From positions 1 to 5,943 of the forward strand of contig NZ_JBBMEY010000071.1 in assembly GCF_040096285.1 (NCBI RefSeq): a stretch of DNA of 5,943 nucleotides, in the 5' to 3' direction. Positions 1 through 5,795 of the stretch are shown here, in pieces. Numbering within the stretch: the first letter of the stretch is position 1; the number at the start of each line of letters is the position of its first letter. Origin of the DNA: Ruminococcoides intestinihominis. Lineage in GTDB: Bacteria; Bacillota; Clostridia; Oscillospirales; Acutalibacteraceae. The position numbers and the translations under genes are program-made. The notes beneath the pieces were generated by a model that saw only the letters and a program-made list of their open reading frames with translations, did no database searches and had not been told where the DNA came from.

Positions 1-85
1 ATGTTGAGAATTTCTTCTGTGCTTCTCTAACCTGTGCTAGTTTTGCTTCTAGTGCTTCTACTGAATCTACAATATTGTTAGCCAT
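1..85 (-). CDS. adhE: Bifunctional aldehyde-alcohol dehydrogenase, N-terminal fragment (partial, runs off the left edge)
   Basis: Only 28 codons are present, starting at an ATG on the minus strand (85-83). They follow a good Shine-Dalgarno AAGGAG (100-95) with a 9-nt spacer. The stretch from residue 9, VEALEAKLAQVREAQKKFST, resembles the start of clostridial AdhE, where a similar xELxEKLxxIKEAQKKFS helix precedes the aldehyde dehydrogenase domain. AdhE reduces acetyl-CoA to acetaldehyde and then ethanol, reoxidising NADH during fermentation; it is cytosolic and forms spirosomes. The identification rests on this short match from memory plus a Rex operator in the promoter, which fits a redox-controlled adhE. 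A stand-alone CoA-acylating aldehyde dehydrogenase would be the main alternative, since both share this N-terminal type. The rest of the gene lies outside the window. Confidence 0.7.
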   Translation of the reverse strand, partial: MANNIVDSVEALEAKLAQVREAQKKFST

Positions 86-109
86 AGATTATAACTCCTT
101 TTTTAAGTT

Positions 110-127
110 CTGTTAAAATTTTAACAA
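110..127. promoter_or_regulatory. Rex (redox-sensing repressor) operator
   Basis: The 18-bp site reads CTGTTAA-AATT-TTAACAA. It matches the known clostridial Rex consensus TTGTTAA-N4-TTAACAA at every defined position except the first (C for T). The inner 16 bp (111-126) form a perfect palindrome. Rex binds such sites when NADH/NAD+ is low and releases them when NADH rises, inducing fermentation genes such as adhE. The site covers the -10 box of the adhE-like promoter, a standard repression geometry. The sequence match is direct; regulation by Rex is inferred from family knowledge. Confidence 0.8.
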
Positions 128-146
128 ATATTTTGTCGGTTGTAAA
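118..146 (-). promoter_or_regulatory. Promoter of the adhE-like gene
   Basis: Reading the minus strand, a -35 box TTTACA (146-141) is followed by a 17-bp spacer and a -10 box TAAAAT (123-118). This is a good vegetative (sigma-A type) promoter. The predicted start of transcription is near 111, giving a leader of about 26 nt that contains the AAGGAG ribosome binding site (100-95). The -10 box lies in the middle of the Rex operator at 110-127, so repressor binding should block RNA polymerase. Confidence 0.7.
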
Positions 147-324
147 TACTATATTTTATTTTCCCTATTTTACACAATAGAACTTGTTTTTAAAAGTCTA
201 AAGTTAGATATTATGCTCCCTATTTTTCCTATTATTTTACATACTGTTTCTTTTAATTTTACATAAGAGAATTATGGGGATTTTTGCAAGATTTTTGGTG
301 TAAATATTCGCTTTCCACAAAAGA
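128..324. other. Intergenic region without a recognised gene
   Basis: Between the adhE promoter and the mntP terminator the DNA is A+T-rich, with stop codons close together in the frames I read. The few ATG codons on either strand open only very short frames (17 codons or fewer) and lack a ribosome binding site. Apart from the adhE -35 box I see no RNA gene, repeat or strong hairpin here. Confidence 0.6.
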
Positions 325-352
325 AAAATAAGCCCTATGAAAGGCTTATTTT
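325..352 (-). terminator. Intrinsic terminator after mntP
   Basis: A perfect 10-bp stem (GGCTTATTTT at 343-352 pairs with AAAATAAGCC at 325-334) encloses an 8-nt loop. Read on the minus strand it begins 7 nt after the mntP stop codon and runs into a T-rich stretch (TTTTTCTTTT, about 328-319). This ends the mntP message and insulates the co-oriented adhE promoter. Because the arms begin and end in A/T runs, it could also work weakly on the other strand, but no gene reads toward it there. Confidence 0.85.
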
Positions 353-359
353 AATTCTT

Positions 360-950
360 TTAAATAATATTAAAATGTTCTAGTAAAATCTTGATACCAA
401 GACAAATAAGGATAATACCACCGGCGAGTTCTGCTTTGTTCTTATACTTTAGACCGAAGATATTGCCAATTTTCACACCAATACATGAAATTATAAATGT
501 TGTAATACCAATAATAATTGATGCTATAGTTGTATTTAAGAAATCTCCAAGCATTGAAGAAATATTAACATCAACGCAAGCAAAGGTAACACCTACTGCT
601 AAAGCATCAATGCTGGTAGCAATAGCCATTGTAAACATAATCTTTACACCTAAACTATCGTTAGCCTTTTCTTCTTTCTTAGAAAGTGACTCCTTAATCA
701 TATTACCACCGATTAAAGAAAGCAAAACAAACGCTATCCAAGGTGTGATACTTGTAATGTAGCCTGTAAAACCGGCACCTAAAAGGTAACCAATCATAGG
801 CATCAAAAACTGAAAGCCCCCAAACCACAGACCACATACTGCCATTGTCTTAAAATTAATCTTAGGGATTGCCAAGCCCTTACATACAGAAACTGCAAAT
901 GCGTCCATTGAAAGCCCTAGTGCCAATAAGATAACTTCAACTAAACTCAT
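360..950 (-). CDS. mntP: Manganese efflux pump MntP (YebN/DUF204 family)
   Basis: This 196-residue membrane protein exports Mn(II) from the cytoplasm and protects against manganese excess. It has the expected length and about six membrane segments (roughly residues 4-26, 36-58, 67-86, 104-126, 136-160, 174-190). The two family signatures are present as an internal repeat: LGLSMDAFAVS with Asp16 in the first segment and ATSIDALAVG with Asp115 in the fourth. These acidic residues are thought to bind the metal. The hydrophilic loop at about 86-100 (KESLSKKEEKANDS) is the cytosolic linker between the two halves. The ATG at 950 puts the signature helix right at the N-terminus, as in other MntP proteins. 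The ribosome binding site (AAAAGAGA, 963-956) is only moderate. The gene has its own promoter and terminator and is not part of the acyl operon upstream. Confidence 0.93.
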   Translation of the reverse strand: MSLVEVILLALGLSMDAFAVSVCKGLAIPKINFKTMAVCGLWFGGFQFLMPMIGYLLGAGFTGYITSITPWIAFVLLSLIGGNMIKESLSKKEEKANDSLGVKIMFTMAIATSIDALAVGVTFACVDVNISSMLGDFLNTTIASIIIGITTFIISCIGVKIGNIFGLKYKNKAELAGGIILICLGIKILLEHFNII

Positions 951-982
951 AATAATTCTCTTTTCTTTGAACTCTGCTCTCT

Positions 983-1011
983 ATAATACAATAAAGGAAG
1001 ATATTTGTAAA
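983..1011 (-). promoter_or_regulatory. Promoter of mntP
   Basis: On the minus strand a -35 box TTTACA (1011-1006) is separated by exactly 17 bp from a -10 box TATTAT (988-983). Transcription would start near 976, leaving a leader of about 26 nt. The -35 box straddles the loop of the hairpin that ends the upstream operon. Around it the octamer TTTACAAA occurs twice as a direct repeat (1022-1015 and 1011-1004, 3 bp apart), which could be an activator or repressor site. I do not see a recognisable MntR box. Confidence 0.65.
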
Positions 1012-1033
1012 CACTTTGTAAATATCTTCCTTT
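993..1033 (-). terminator. Long hairpin, probable terminator of the fabF-acs-thioesterase operon
   Basis: Two perfect 14-bp arms (AAAGGAAGATATTT at 993-1006 and AAATATCTTCCTTT at 1020-1033) flank a 13-nt loop. On the minus strand the hairpin lies 39 nt after the thioesterase stop codon and is followed by a broken T-rich stretch (TTTATTGTATT). The stem is A+T-rich and the T tract is interrupted, so termination may be incomplete. That would allow some read-through into mntP. The position between two co-oriented genes and the perfect pairing support a terminator. Confidence 0.6.
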
Positions 1034-1072
1034 TATATATTCATATGAAATTTTATTTAAAGAAATGAATTA

Positions 1073-1492
1073 TTATTCTTCAACTGCACTCATAAATTTG
1101 TTATAAATTTCCGGGTTAATTCTCTTAATAGAAATCGGTTTATGATTTTCGTTTACAAAGCAGTGGGTTGAGTGACCGGTACAAGCCAATGAATTATCAG
1201 AAGTAAAACGAATTTCATAATCAAACTTCTGCTTTACACCATTAAAATAAGTCATCTTAATATAAACTGCAAATTCATCTGAACAACACAGTGACTTATG
1301 GTACTTAGCATAAACATCAACAACAGGAATAATCATATTTTGTCGTTCCATTTCAATTAAATCACAACCGAGTTGCTCCATTGCATATATTCTAGCCTCT
1401 TCAAAATAGCGAATATAATTAGAATGATGGACAATAGACATTCTGTCAGTTTCATAATAATTAACTTTGCGAATATATGGTTTAAATTTCAC
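1073..1492 (-). CDS. Acyl-CoA thioesterase, hot-dog fold (4HBT/YbgC-FadM type)
   Basis: The 139-residue protein is a cytosolic single-domain hot-dog thioesterase that hydrolyses acyl-CoA (or acyl-ACP) thioesters. The diagnostic N-terminal motif YYETDRMSIVHHSNYIRYFEEAR spans residues 12-34 and contains the catalytic Asp16, the HHxNY turn and the start of the long central helix. Length is typical for YbgC/FadM relatives. The start codon is GTG at 1492-1490. It is supported by a Shine-Dalgarno AAGGAAG (1506-1500) formed by the end of the upstream synthetase gene, with a 7-nt spacer and only 4 nt after that gene's TGA stop. The two genes are thus almost certainly co-transcribed and translationally coupled. 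Chain-length preference cannot be read from the sequence. Confidence 0.88.
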   Translation of the reverse strand: MKFKPYIRKVNYYETDRMSIVHHSNYIRYFEEARIYAMEQLGCDLIEMERQNMIIPVVDVYAKYHKSLCCSDEFAVYIKMTYFNGVKQKFDYEIRFTSDNSLACTGHSTHCFVNENHKPISIKRINPEIYNKFMSAVEE

Positions 1493-1496
1493 AAAA

Positions 1497-3158
1497 TCAC
1501 TTCCTTAATAATAATCCGGCTTCAAAGTCTTTCTTAGCTTGTTCTTTAACCTTATAATGTTGTTTCTTACCTGTAGCAGTATGTGGTAGTTCATCAACAA
1601 AGCGATAATATCTTGGACATTTGTACTTTGATAGATTTGGGTGTTTATCACAATAATCAATCATTTCCTTGACTGTAATTGACTTATCCTCAGGGATAAT
1701 ATAAGCAACAAGCACTTCGCCTCTTGTTTTGTCAGGTACAGAAGTAACAATACTTTCCTGAACCTTAGGGTGCATATTTAGTACTTCTTCAATCTGTGGT
1801 GGATAAATATTTTCACCACTACAGATAATCATATCATCCTTACGACCTGCAATAGTTACATATTCTTTGTCATCCCAAGTAGCAAGGTCACCTGTATATA
1901 GATAGCCCTTATAGTACTTTTCTTTTGTAACTTTAGGGTTATCAAAGTAGCACATAGTTGACTTTGATGGTGACTTGATGATAACTTCACCAACCTCTTT
2001 ACCGTCTTTAGCTACAAATTCATTAGGTTCAGCTTTTTTGTCTTCATAAGCCTTAACAACTCTAACATCATCATCAGTACATGAACGACCTGCTGAACCT
2101 GACATTTCAGGTAAATCATATGGTCTAAGAAATGTATTCCAGAATGTTTCTGTTGTACCGTAACCGTTGAAAATATTTGGTGTTAAAGTTTCTTGGAAAC
2201 GAATACACTGAGCCTTTTCAAGTGGTGAACCCATTGTAACAATACCCTTGATTTTTGATAAATCTACAGGGTGCTTTTCTTGACGAGTTGCAAGAGAAGT
2301 TAAAACTGCAGGTACACCAACAAGGAAAGTTACACCATACTTTTCAGCATAAGTTAGACAAACTCTAGGGTTATAATTACGCAAAATTACAACTGAACCA
2401 CCGGCATAAAATGTTGGTGTAAGTCCACCTGAATGTAGTCCACCTCTATGGAACCAAGGTGTCATATTCATAGTAACATCAGTTGGATTTAGTGGGAAAT
2501 GCATAATAACATCATGAGCAGAAAGTACTTCGTTAATGTTATTTAGTGGTACACCCTTTGGCAGTGAAGTTGTACCGGAAGTAAACAGTCTTGTAACTTC
2601 ATCATAAACATGAGGCTGAAAGTCAACTTCAGGGTCAGTATCAGGTGCATCCTTCATAAAGTCTTCAAAACGGATATGTCCCTTTGGTAAAGTTTCACAC
2701 TTATTATCATAGTCAACCATTAGCACAACTTCAGGCTTTTCAACACAAAGTGCCAATGCTTGTTCCATTTCGTGCATATATTCATAATCATAAATAAACA
2801 CCTTAGGCTTATTGTGATTAATAAGCAGTGAAGTTTCACCTGCTGCTAAGTTAAAGTTAGCAGGACAGTTAATAGCACCAATCTTCTGTGGTGCAATATA
2901 TGAAAGTGCAAACTGTGATGAATTTGGAAGTAGATAAAGTATAGTATCGTTCTTCTTCACACCACTTGCTTTTAGTGCATTTGCAAAACGGTTTGCATCT
3001 TTGTTAAGTTCTTCGTAAGTCCAGGTTTGTTCCTTTTGAGGATCTACCATTGCAGTTTTGTAACCAAAACGGCGAACATTTCGCATAAAGCCATTTAACC
3101 ATGTAAATTCATGTTCAAATGTGTCCTTAAACATTGTAATATCATAAGTATAACTCAT
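1497..3158 (-). CDS. Acyl-CoA synthetase (AMP-forming, ANL superfamily)
   Basis: This 553-residue enzyme activates a carboxylic acid, probably a fatty acid, to acyl-AMP and then acyl-CoA. The class motifs appear in order: phosphate-binding loop FTSGTTSLPKG (192-202), MTPWFHRGG (232-240), NGYGTTET (331-338), YTGDL (421-425), hinge region GRKDDMI (438-444) and the C-terminal PHTATGK with catalytic Lys531. The phosphate loop has Ser198 where Gly is commonest; the family signature allows this. All key residues are intact, so the enzyme should be active. The start ATG (3158-3156) has an AGAGG site 7 nt away (3170-3166). The gene lies 52 nt after the beta-ketoacyl synthase gene and 4 nt before the thioesterase gene. 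The substrate is uncertain: medium- or long-chain fatty acids fit the neighbours, but aryl or branched acids cannot be excluded. Confidence 0.88.
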   Translation of the reverse strand: MSYTYDITMFKDTFEHEFTWLNGFMRNVRRFGYKTAMVDPQKEQTWTYEELNKDANRFANALKASGVKKNDTILYLLPNSSQFALSYIAPQKIGAINCPANFNLAAGETSLLINHNKPKVFIYDYEYMHEMEQALALCVEKPEVVLMVDYDNKCETLPKGHIRFEDFMKDAPDTDPEVDFQPHVYDEVTRLFTSGTTSLPKGVPLNNINEVLSAHDVIMHFPLNPTDVTMNMTPWFHRGGLHSGGLTPTFYAGGSVVILRNYNPRVCLTYAEKYGVTFLVGVPAVLTSLATRQEKHPVDLSKIKGIVTMGSPLEKAQCIRFQETLTPNIFNGYGTTETFWNTFLRPYDLPEMSGSAGRSCTDDDVRVVKAYEDKKAEPNEFVAKDGKEVGEVIIKSPSKSTMCYFDNPKVTKEKYYKGYLYTGDLATWDDKEYVTIAGRKDDMIICSGENIYPPQIEEVLNMHPKVQESIVTSVPDKTRGEVLVAYIIPEDKSITVKEMIDYCDKHPNLSKYKCPRYYRFVDELPHTATGKKQHYKVKEQAKKDFEAGLLLRK

Positions 3159-3210
3159 AAAATAACCTCTATCTTTTTATTATGGAACAAACCTTTAGGG
3201 TTAGCCCACT

Positions 3211-4434
3211 TTATTTATTATATTTACCAACAATTACACTACTATTCTGACCACCAAAACCAAGAGAGTTGCTCATTGCAAAATCAATATCTTTCTTTAG
3301 TGGTTCATCCTTAACAAGGTTAAGGTCGATTTCTTCATCAACTTCATGTAGGTTAAGAGTATGAGGAATAACACCCTCAGTTACTGCCTTGATACAAGTG
3401 ATACATTCAGTAATGCCACCTGCACCCATCATATGACCCGTTGCACCCTTTGTTGAAGAAACATAAGGTTTATAGTCACCGAATACTGAGTTGATTGCTA
3501 TACCTTCAACAACATCACCTTTGTGTGTTGCAGTACCATGAGCGTTAATGTAACCGATTTGGTCAGAATTAATACCGGCTTCTTCTATAGCCAGTTTCAT
3601 TGCTCTAATTGCACCGTCACCTTCCGGATGAGGAGCAGTAATATGATAAGCGTCACTTGTGTTGCCACAGCCTTTTAGTTCGCAGATAATATTTGCACCA
3701 CGAGCAAGAGCATGTTCTTCTGTTTCCAGCACAAGTGCACCACCACCTTCGCCAATTACGAAACCATCTCTGGTAACATCAAATGGACGAGAAGCAGTTT
3801 GTGGATTTTCGTTATTCTTAGAAAGTGCCTTTGCGTTAGCTAATGAGTAGATAACGATTGGACATAGTGCACTTTCTGCACCTACTGCTATCATTGTATC
3901 AGCCTTACCGGCTTGCATTAACATTGCAGCAGTATAAATTGCATCACCGCCTGATGAACAAGCAGTATTTATAGTAAATGATGGGCCTTGAATATTGTGC
4001 ATAATTGCAATATGTGTAGCAGCAACATTACCTAGAATTTTAGGAATAAATCTAGGACCGACCTTTTTATGAGAAGCACCTGTCAGTGCTTCTTGAGTAT
4101 AAGCAGTTGTTGCAATACCGTTTAGAGCAGTACCCATAACGATACCTGTTCTTGTTGGGTCAATCTTTACTTCACTCATTTTTAGAGCTTCTTCTGCTGC
4201 AATAAAAGCATACTGCATAAATGGGTCTGTTTGTCTTAGAATTTGCTTAGGAATATAATCTGCTGGATTAAGATTCTTGATTTCTCCGGCAAACTGAACT
4301 GCTAGTTCTGATGGGTCAAAAGAAGTGATTTTGTCAATACCACTTTTGCCATCTAGCAGATTTTTCCAATATTCATCTACACCAATGCCTATTGGTGTAA
4401 CTGCACCCATACCTGTAATTACAATTTTCTTCAT
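3211..4434 (-). CDS. fabF: Beta-ketoacyl-ACP synthase, FabF (KAS II)-type condensing enzyme
   Basis: The 407-residue thiolase-fold protein catalyses decarboxylative condensation of malonyl-ACP with an acyl primer. The N-terminus KKIVITGMGAVTPIG and the total length match FabF. The Cys-His-His triad is present: Cys159 in NTACSSGG, His299 in NAHGTAT and His334 in STKGATGH, together with the conserved Lys329. The gating loop GFGG is at 392-395. Departures from housekeeping FabF are TACSSGG instead of the usual TACATG, LCPIVIYSLANAKALS in place of the typical GFxxMRALS region, and GFGGQN instead of GFGGTN. These, and the absence of other fab genes nearby, suggest a specialised paralogue. The start ATG (4434-4432) has an AAAGGA site (4450-4445) 10 nt upstream. 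It is the first gene of the operon and carries its promoter. I use the symbol fabF for the family, not to claim it is the housekeeping copy. Confidence 0.88.
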   Translation of the reverse strand: MKKIVITGMGAVTPIGIGVDEYWKNLLDGKSGIDKITSFDPSELAVQFAGEIKNLNPADYIPKQILRQTDPFMQYAFIAAEEALKMSEVKIDPTRTGIVMGTALNGIATTAYTQEALTGASHKKVGPRFIPKILGNVAATHIAIMHNIQGPSFTINTACSSGGDAIYTAAMLMQAGKADTMIAVGAESALCPIVIYSLANAKALSKNNENPQTASRPFDVTRDGFVIGEGGGALVLETEEHALARGANIICELKGCGNTSDAYHITAPHPEGDGAIRAMKLAIEEAGINSDQIGYINAHGTATHKGDVVEGIAINSVFGDYKPYVSSTKGATGHMMGAGGITECITCIKAVTEGVIPHTLNLHEVDEEIDLNLVKDEPLKKDIDFAMSNSLGFGGQNSSVIVGKYNK

Positions 4435-4464
4435 TTTGTGAAAGTCCTTTCAATACGCGTATAT

Positions 4465-4492
4465 ATTTTAGTGTGCGTCCACACTAAAGCAA
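4465..4492 (-). promoter_or_regulatory. Probable promoter of the fabF-acs-thioesterase operon
   Basis: On the minus strand a partial -35 box TTGCTT (4492-4487) is followed by a 16-bp spacer and a good -10 box TAAAAT (4470-4465). Transcription would start near 4458, about 24 nt before the fabF ATG. The weak -35 box suggests that an activator may be needed. An alternative -10 is TATATA (4465-4460), with an even poorer -35. Confidence 0.5.
4467..4488. promoter_or_regulatory. 22-bp perfect palindrome, likely operator in the fabF promoter
   Basis: Two perfect 9-bp arms, TTTAGTGTG (4467-4475) and CACACTAAA (4480-4488), flank the 4-bp centre CGTC. The element fills the -35/-10 spacer and overlaps both boxes, a typical repressor position. 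Its G/C content stands out from the A+T-rich surroundings. It is even-centred, which suits a TetR-, MarR- or similar dimer better than a LysR T-N11-A box. It does not match the FapR, FabT or Rex consensus sequences that I know. The regulator is unknown. Confidence 0.65.
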
Positions 4493-4529
4493 GAATAAAT
4501 AAAACCATTAATGTTCTTTTAACTTACAA

Positions 4530-4540
4530 TAAGAATTATA
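4530..4540. promoter_or_regulatory. Isolated half-site repeating the arm of the lysR-proximal palindrome
   Basis: The 11-mer TAAGAATTATA at 4530-4540 is an exact copy of part of the right arm of the palindrome at 4628-4654 (copy at 4642-4652). It lies about 70-80 bp upstream of the predicted fabF transcription start. LysR-type regulators often pair a palindromic high-affinity site with a weaker half-site nearer the target promoter, so this may be such a second site. A chance repeat in A+T-rich DNA is possible. Confidence 0.35.
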
Positions 4541-4601
4541 TCAAAGTAAGAAAAATTTAGCAATAAGCTATATAATGCTGAATATCTATAATCAACATCA
4601 G

Positions 4602-4622
4602 TTTATGCATATATTGCATAAA
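4602..4622. promoter_or_regulatory. Inverted repeat with a LysR-type T-N11-A core
   Basis: Two perfect 8-bp arms, TTTATGCA (4602-4609) and TGCATAAA (4615-4622), flank a 5-bp centre. The odd-centred repeat contains the T-N11-A pattern (T4606, A4618) typical of LysR-family binding sites. It lies 80 bp upstream of the lysR start, in the divergent region where such proteins usually bind. The binding protein is inferred, not shown. Confidence 0.45.
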
Positions 4623-4627
4623 TAATA

Positions 4628-4654
4628 ATTATAATTCTTATTAAGAATTATAAT
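4628..4654. promoter_or_regulatory. 27-bp perfect palindrome, probable LysR site overlapping the lysR promoter
   Basis: Arms of 13 bp (4628-4640 and 4642-4654) pair perfectly around a single central T4641. The core TTCTTATTAAGAA has the T-N11-A form of a LysR-type box (T4635, A4647). The right arm ends in a perfect -10 hexamer TATAAT (4649-4654) for lysR; the left arm carries the same hexamer on the other strand. No good -35 box lies 16-18 bp upstream. If this -10 is used, transcription starts near 4661 and LysR binding here would repress its own gene, a common arrangement. Confidence 0.5.
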
Positions 4655-4687
4655 ATACTTTTCTAATGATATTCTTTAATAAATAAT

Positions 4688-4696
4688 AGGTGGTGA
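4688..4696 (+). promoter_or_regulatory. Ribosome binding site fixing the lysR start
   Basis: The sequence AGGTGGTGA matches the ideal AGGAGGTGA at eight of nine positions and ends 5 nt before the ATG at 4702. Two upstream in-frame GTG codons (4690 and 4693) lie inside this site and so cannot be the start. Confidence 0.8.
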
Positions 4697-4701
4697 GCTT
4701 T

Positions 4702-5592
4702 ATGGATATAAATTTAATTAAATATTTTGTTTCTGTTGCACAGAATTTAAATTTCTCAGAGACTGCAAGGCAGAACTTTGTTTCTCAAAGTACAGTTTCA
4801 AGAGGTATCAAAGAAATGGAAAAGGAACTTGGTGCATCTCTATTTTCTCGAACAAAGAGAAATGTTGTACTTACTCCTGAAGGAAAAGCACTTCTCCCCT
4901 ATGCAATGGAAATTATTGAAAACCTTAACTCTGCAACATTTATAATAGATAAGCTACAGAAGGGTATTGACGGTAAACTTACTGTAGGTTATGACGAAAC
5001 AAGTGGACCTTATATTAGTAAATACCTACAAGGGTTTGTGGCTAAATATCCGGACATAACAGTTGACATTAAGAAAATTCAAGTTAGTGAGGAAATTTTG
5101 GCACTTGATAACAATGAATATGACATTGTATTTATGCTTAGAGATATGATGCCTGATTCTCCGGATATTGACCATCTTGATGCTTATGATGACACACTTT
5201 CTGTTATTAGCAAAAAAGGTGTACTAGCCGGTGGTGGAATTGACTTTGACCAACTTCATCAACAAAATATTGTTTTGCTTTCCGAGGTCATCAGTCCTAT
5301 ACTTTATATGGAAATTTTGGACTTATTCAGAACCTACAACATTATTCCTAACATAGTAAACAGATATGATGATGTTCGTTCAGTAGTTACTGCAGTATCA
5401 GCCGGAATCGGTATTTCTATTTTGCCTACTTCACTATGTAGAGCAATGTTCAACAGTCAATTTGAAATTCATAGAATTAAGGGTATTGACACTTCAATTT
5501 CCTACATTATGACTTGGAATAAAGCTATGCGTAATCCCGGTACTAAGTTGTTTCTTAAAGAGGCAAGTAAGATTAATGTTGAGGATGTTTAA
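4702..5592 (+). CDS. LysR-family transcriptional regulator
   Basis: The 296-residue protein has the standard LysR layout. An N-terminal winged helix-turn-helix occupies residues 1-61 (MDINLIKYFVSVAQNLNFSE, then ARQNFVSQSTVSRGIKEMEK with the recognition helix near 29-41, and LTPEG at 57-61). A linker helix follows to about 85, and a periplasmic-binding-protein-like effector domain fills about 88-290. The start is ATG 4702, set by AGGTGGTGA just upstream; it gives the family-typical N-terminus. The gene is divergent from the fabF operon and shares a 267-bp control region containing two odd-centred palindromes with T-N11-A cores. By LysR convention it probably autoregulates and controls the divergent operon. 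The effector is unknown; an acyl-CoA, acyl-ACP or fatty acid would fit the context but nothing in the sequence proves this. Confidence 0.92.
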   Translation: MDINLIKYFVSVAQNLNFSETARQNFVSQSTVSRGIKEMEKELGASLFSRTKRNVVLTPEGKALLPYAMEIIENLNSATFIIDKLQKGIDGKLTVGYDETSGPYISKYLQGFVAKYPDITVDIKKIQVSEEILALDNNEYDIVFMLRDMMPDSPDIDHLDAYDDTLSVISKKGVLAGGGIDFDQLHQQNIVLLSEVISPILYMEILDLFRTYNIIPNIVNRYDDVRSVVTAVSAGIGISILPTSLCRAMFNSQFEIHRIKGIDTSISYIMTWNKAMRNPGTKLFLKEASKINVEDV

Positions 5593-5683
5593 GAGTAATA
5601 ACTATTGTATTTGCCTATAATTTATAATAACTTTTATCCCATCGTACACATTTTATATAGAGTACACTATCTACCGTGACAAT

Positions 5684-5733
5684 CCTCCCGACAGCTTAAC
5701 GCTGACACCCTCCTTTACACAAGAAGGGCTTTT
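5684..5733 (+). repeat. Degenerate double-hairpin intergenic repeat, possibly the lysR terminator
   Basis: A small hairpin (CAGC 5692-5695 with GCTG 5701-5704) is followed by a second one: CCCTCCTT (5708-5715) pairs with AAGAAGGG (5721-5728) with one mismatch around loop TACAC. A CTTTTG run (5729-5734) comes next, so on the plus strand the second hairpin could terminate lysR, about 115 nt after its stop codon. The arrangement TCCxxCAGC...GCTGACACC..CCTTTACACAAG..GG(C)TTTT resembles, from memory, a frequent intergenic repeat of gut clostridia in which both hairpins pair fully. This copy appears mutated in both stems. Confidence 0.5.
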
Positions 5734-5795
5734 GTCTGTACTAATTTCAAATAAGAATATAAGACATAATACCCATAATAAGATACATTTGCAAC

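Noticed and set aside
391..762. Open frame on the plus strand opposite mntP
   Set aside because: It is antisense to a clear MntP gene, has no domain signature, and its hydrophobic character merely mirrors the membrane-protein codons.
951..982. Manganese (yybP-ykoY) riboswitch in front of mntP
   Set aside because: The predicted leader is only about 26 nt and the space up to the upstream gene is filled by promoter and terminator, too little for this riboswitch.
3188..3207. Small overlapping hairpins between fabF and acs (GGG-TTAG-CCC and AACC-TTTAG-GGTT)
   Set aside because: Stems are only 3-4 bp and no T tract follows; the 52-nt gap is better read as a plain operon spacer with the acs ribosome binding site.
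3111..3314. Open frame on the plus strand across the fabF-acs junction
   Set aside because: It overlaps the ends of two well-supported genes on the other strand, and its product has no recognisable features.
3659..3850. Open frame on the plus strand inside fabF
   Set aside because: It lies opposite the conserved core of the condensing enzyme and shows no family resemblance.
4559..4579. Possible inverted repeat AGCA...TGCT
   Set aside because: Only the outer 4 bp pair well and the interior has several mismatches, so it is not distinguishable from chance.
4690..4701. Upstream GTG starts for lysR (would add four residues)
   Set aside because: Both GTG codons form part of the Shine-Dalgarno AGGTGGTGA; the ATG at 4702 has correct spacing and gives the usual LysR N-terminus.
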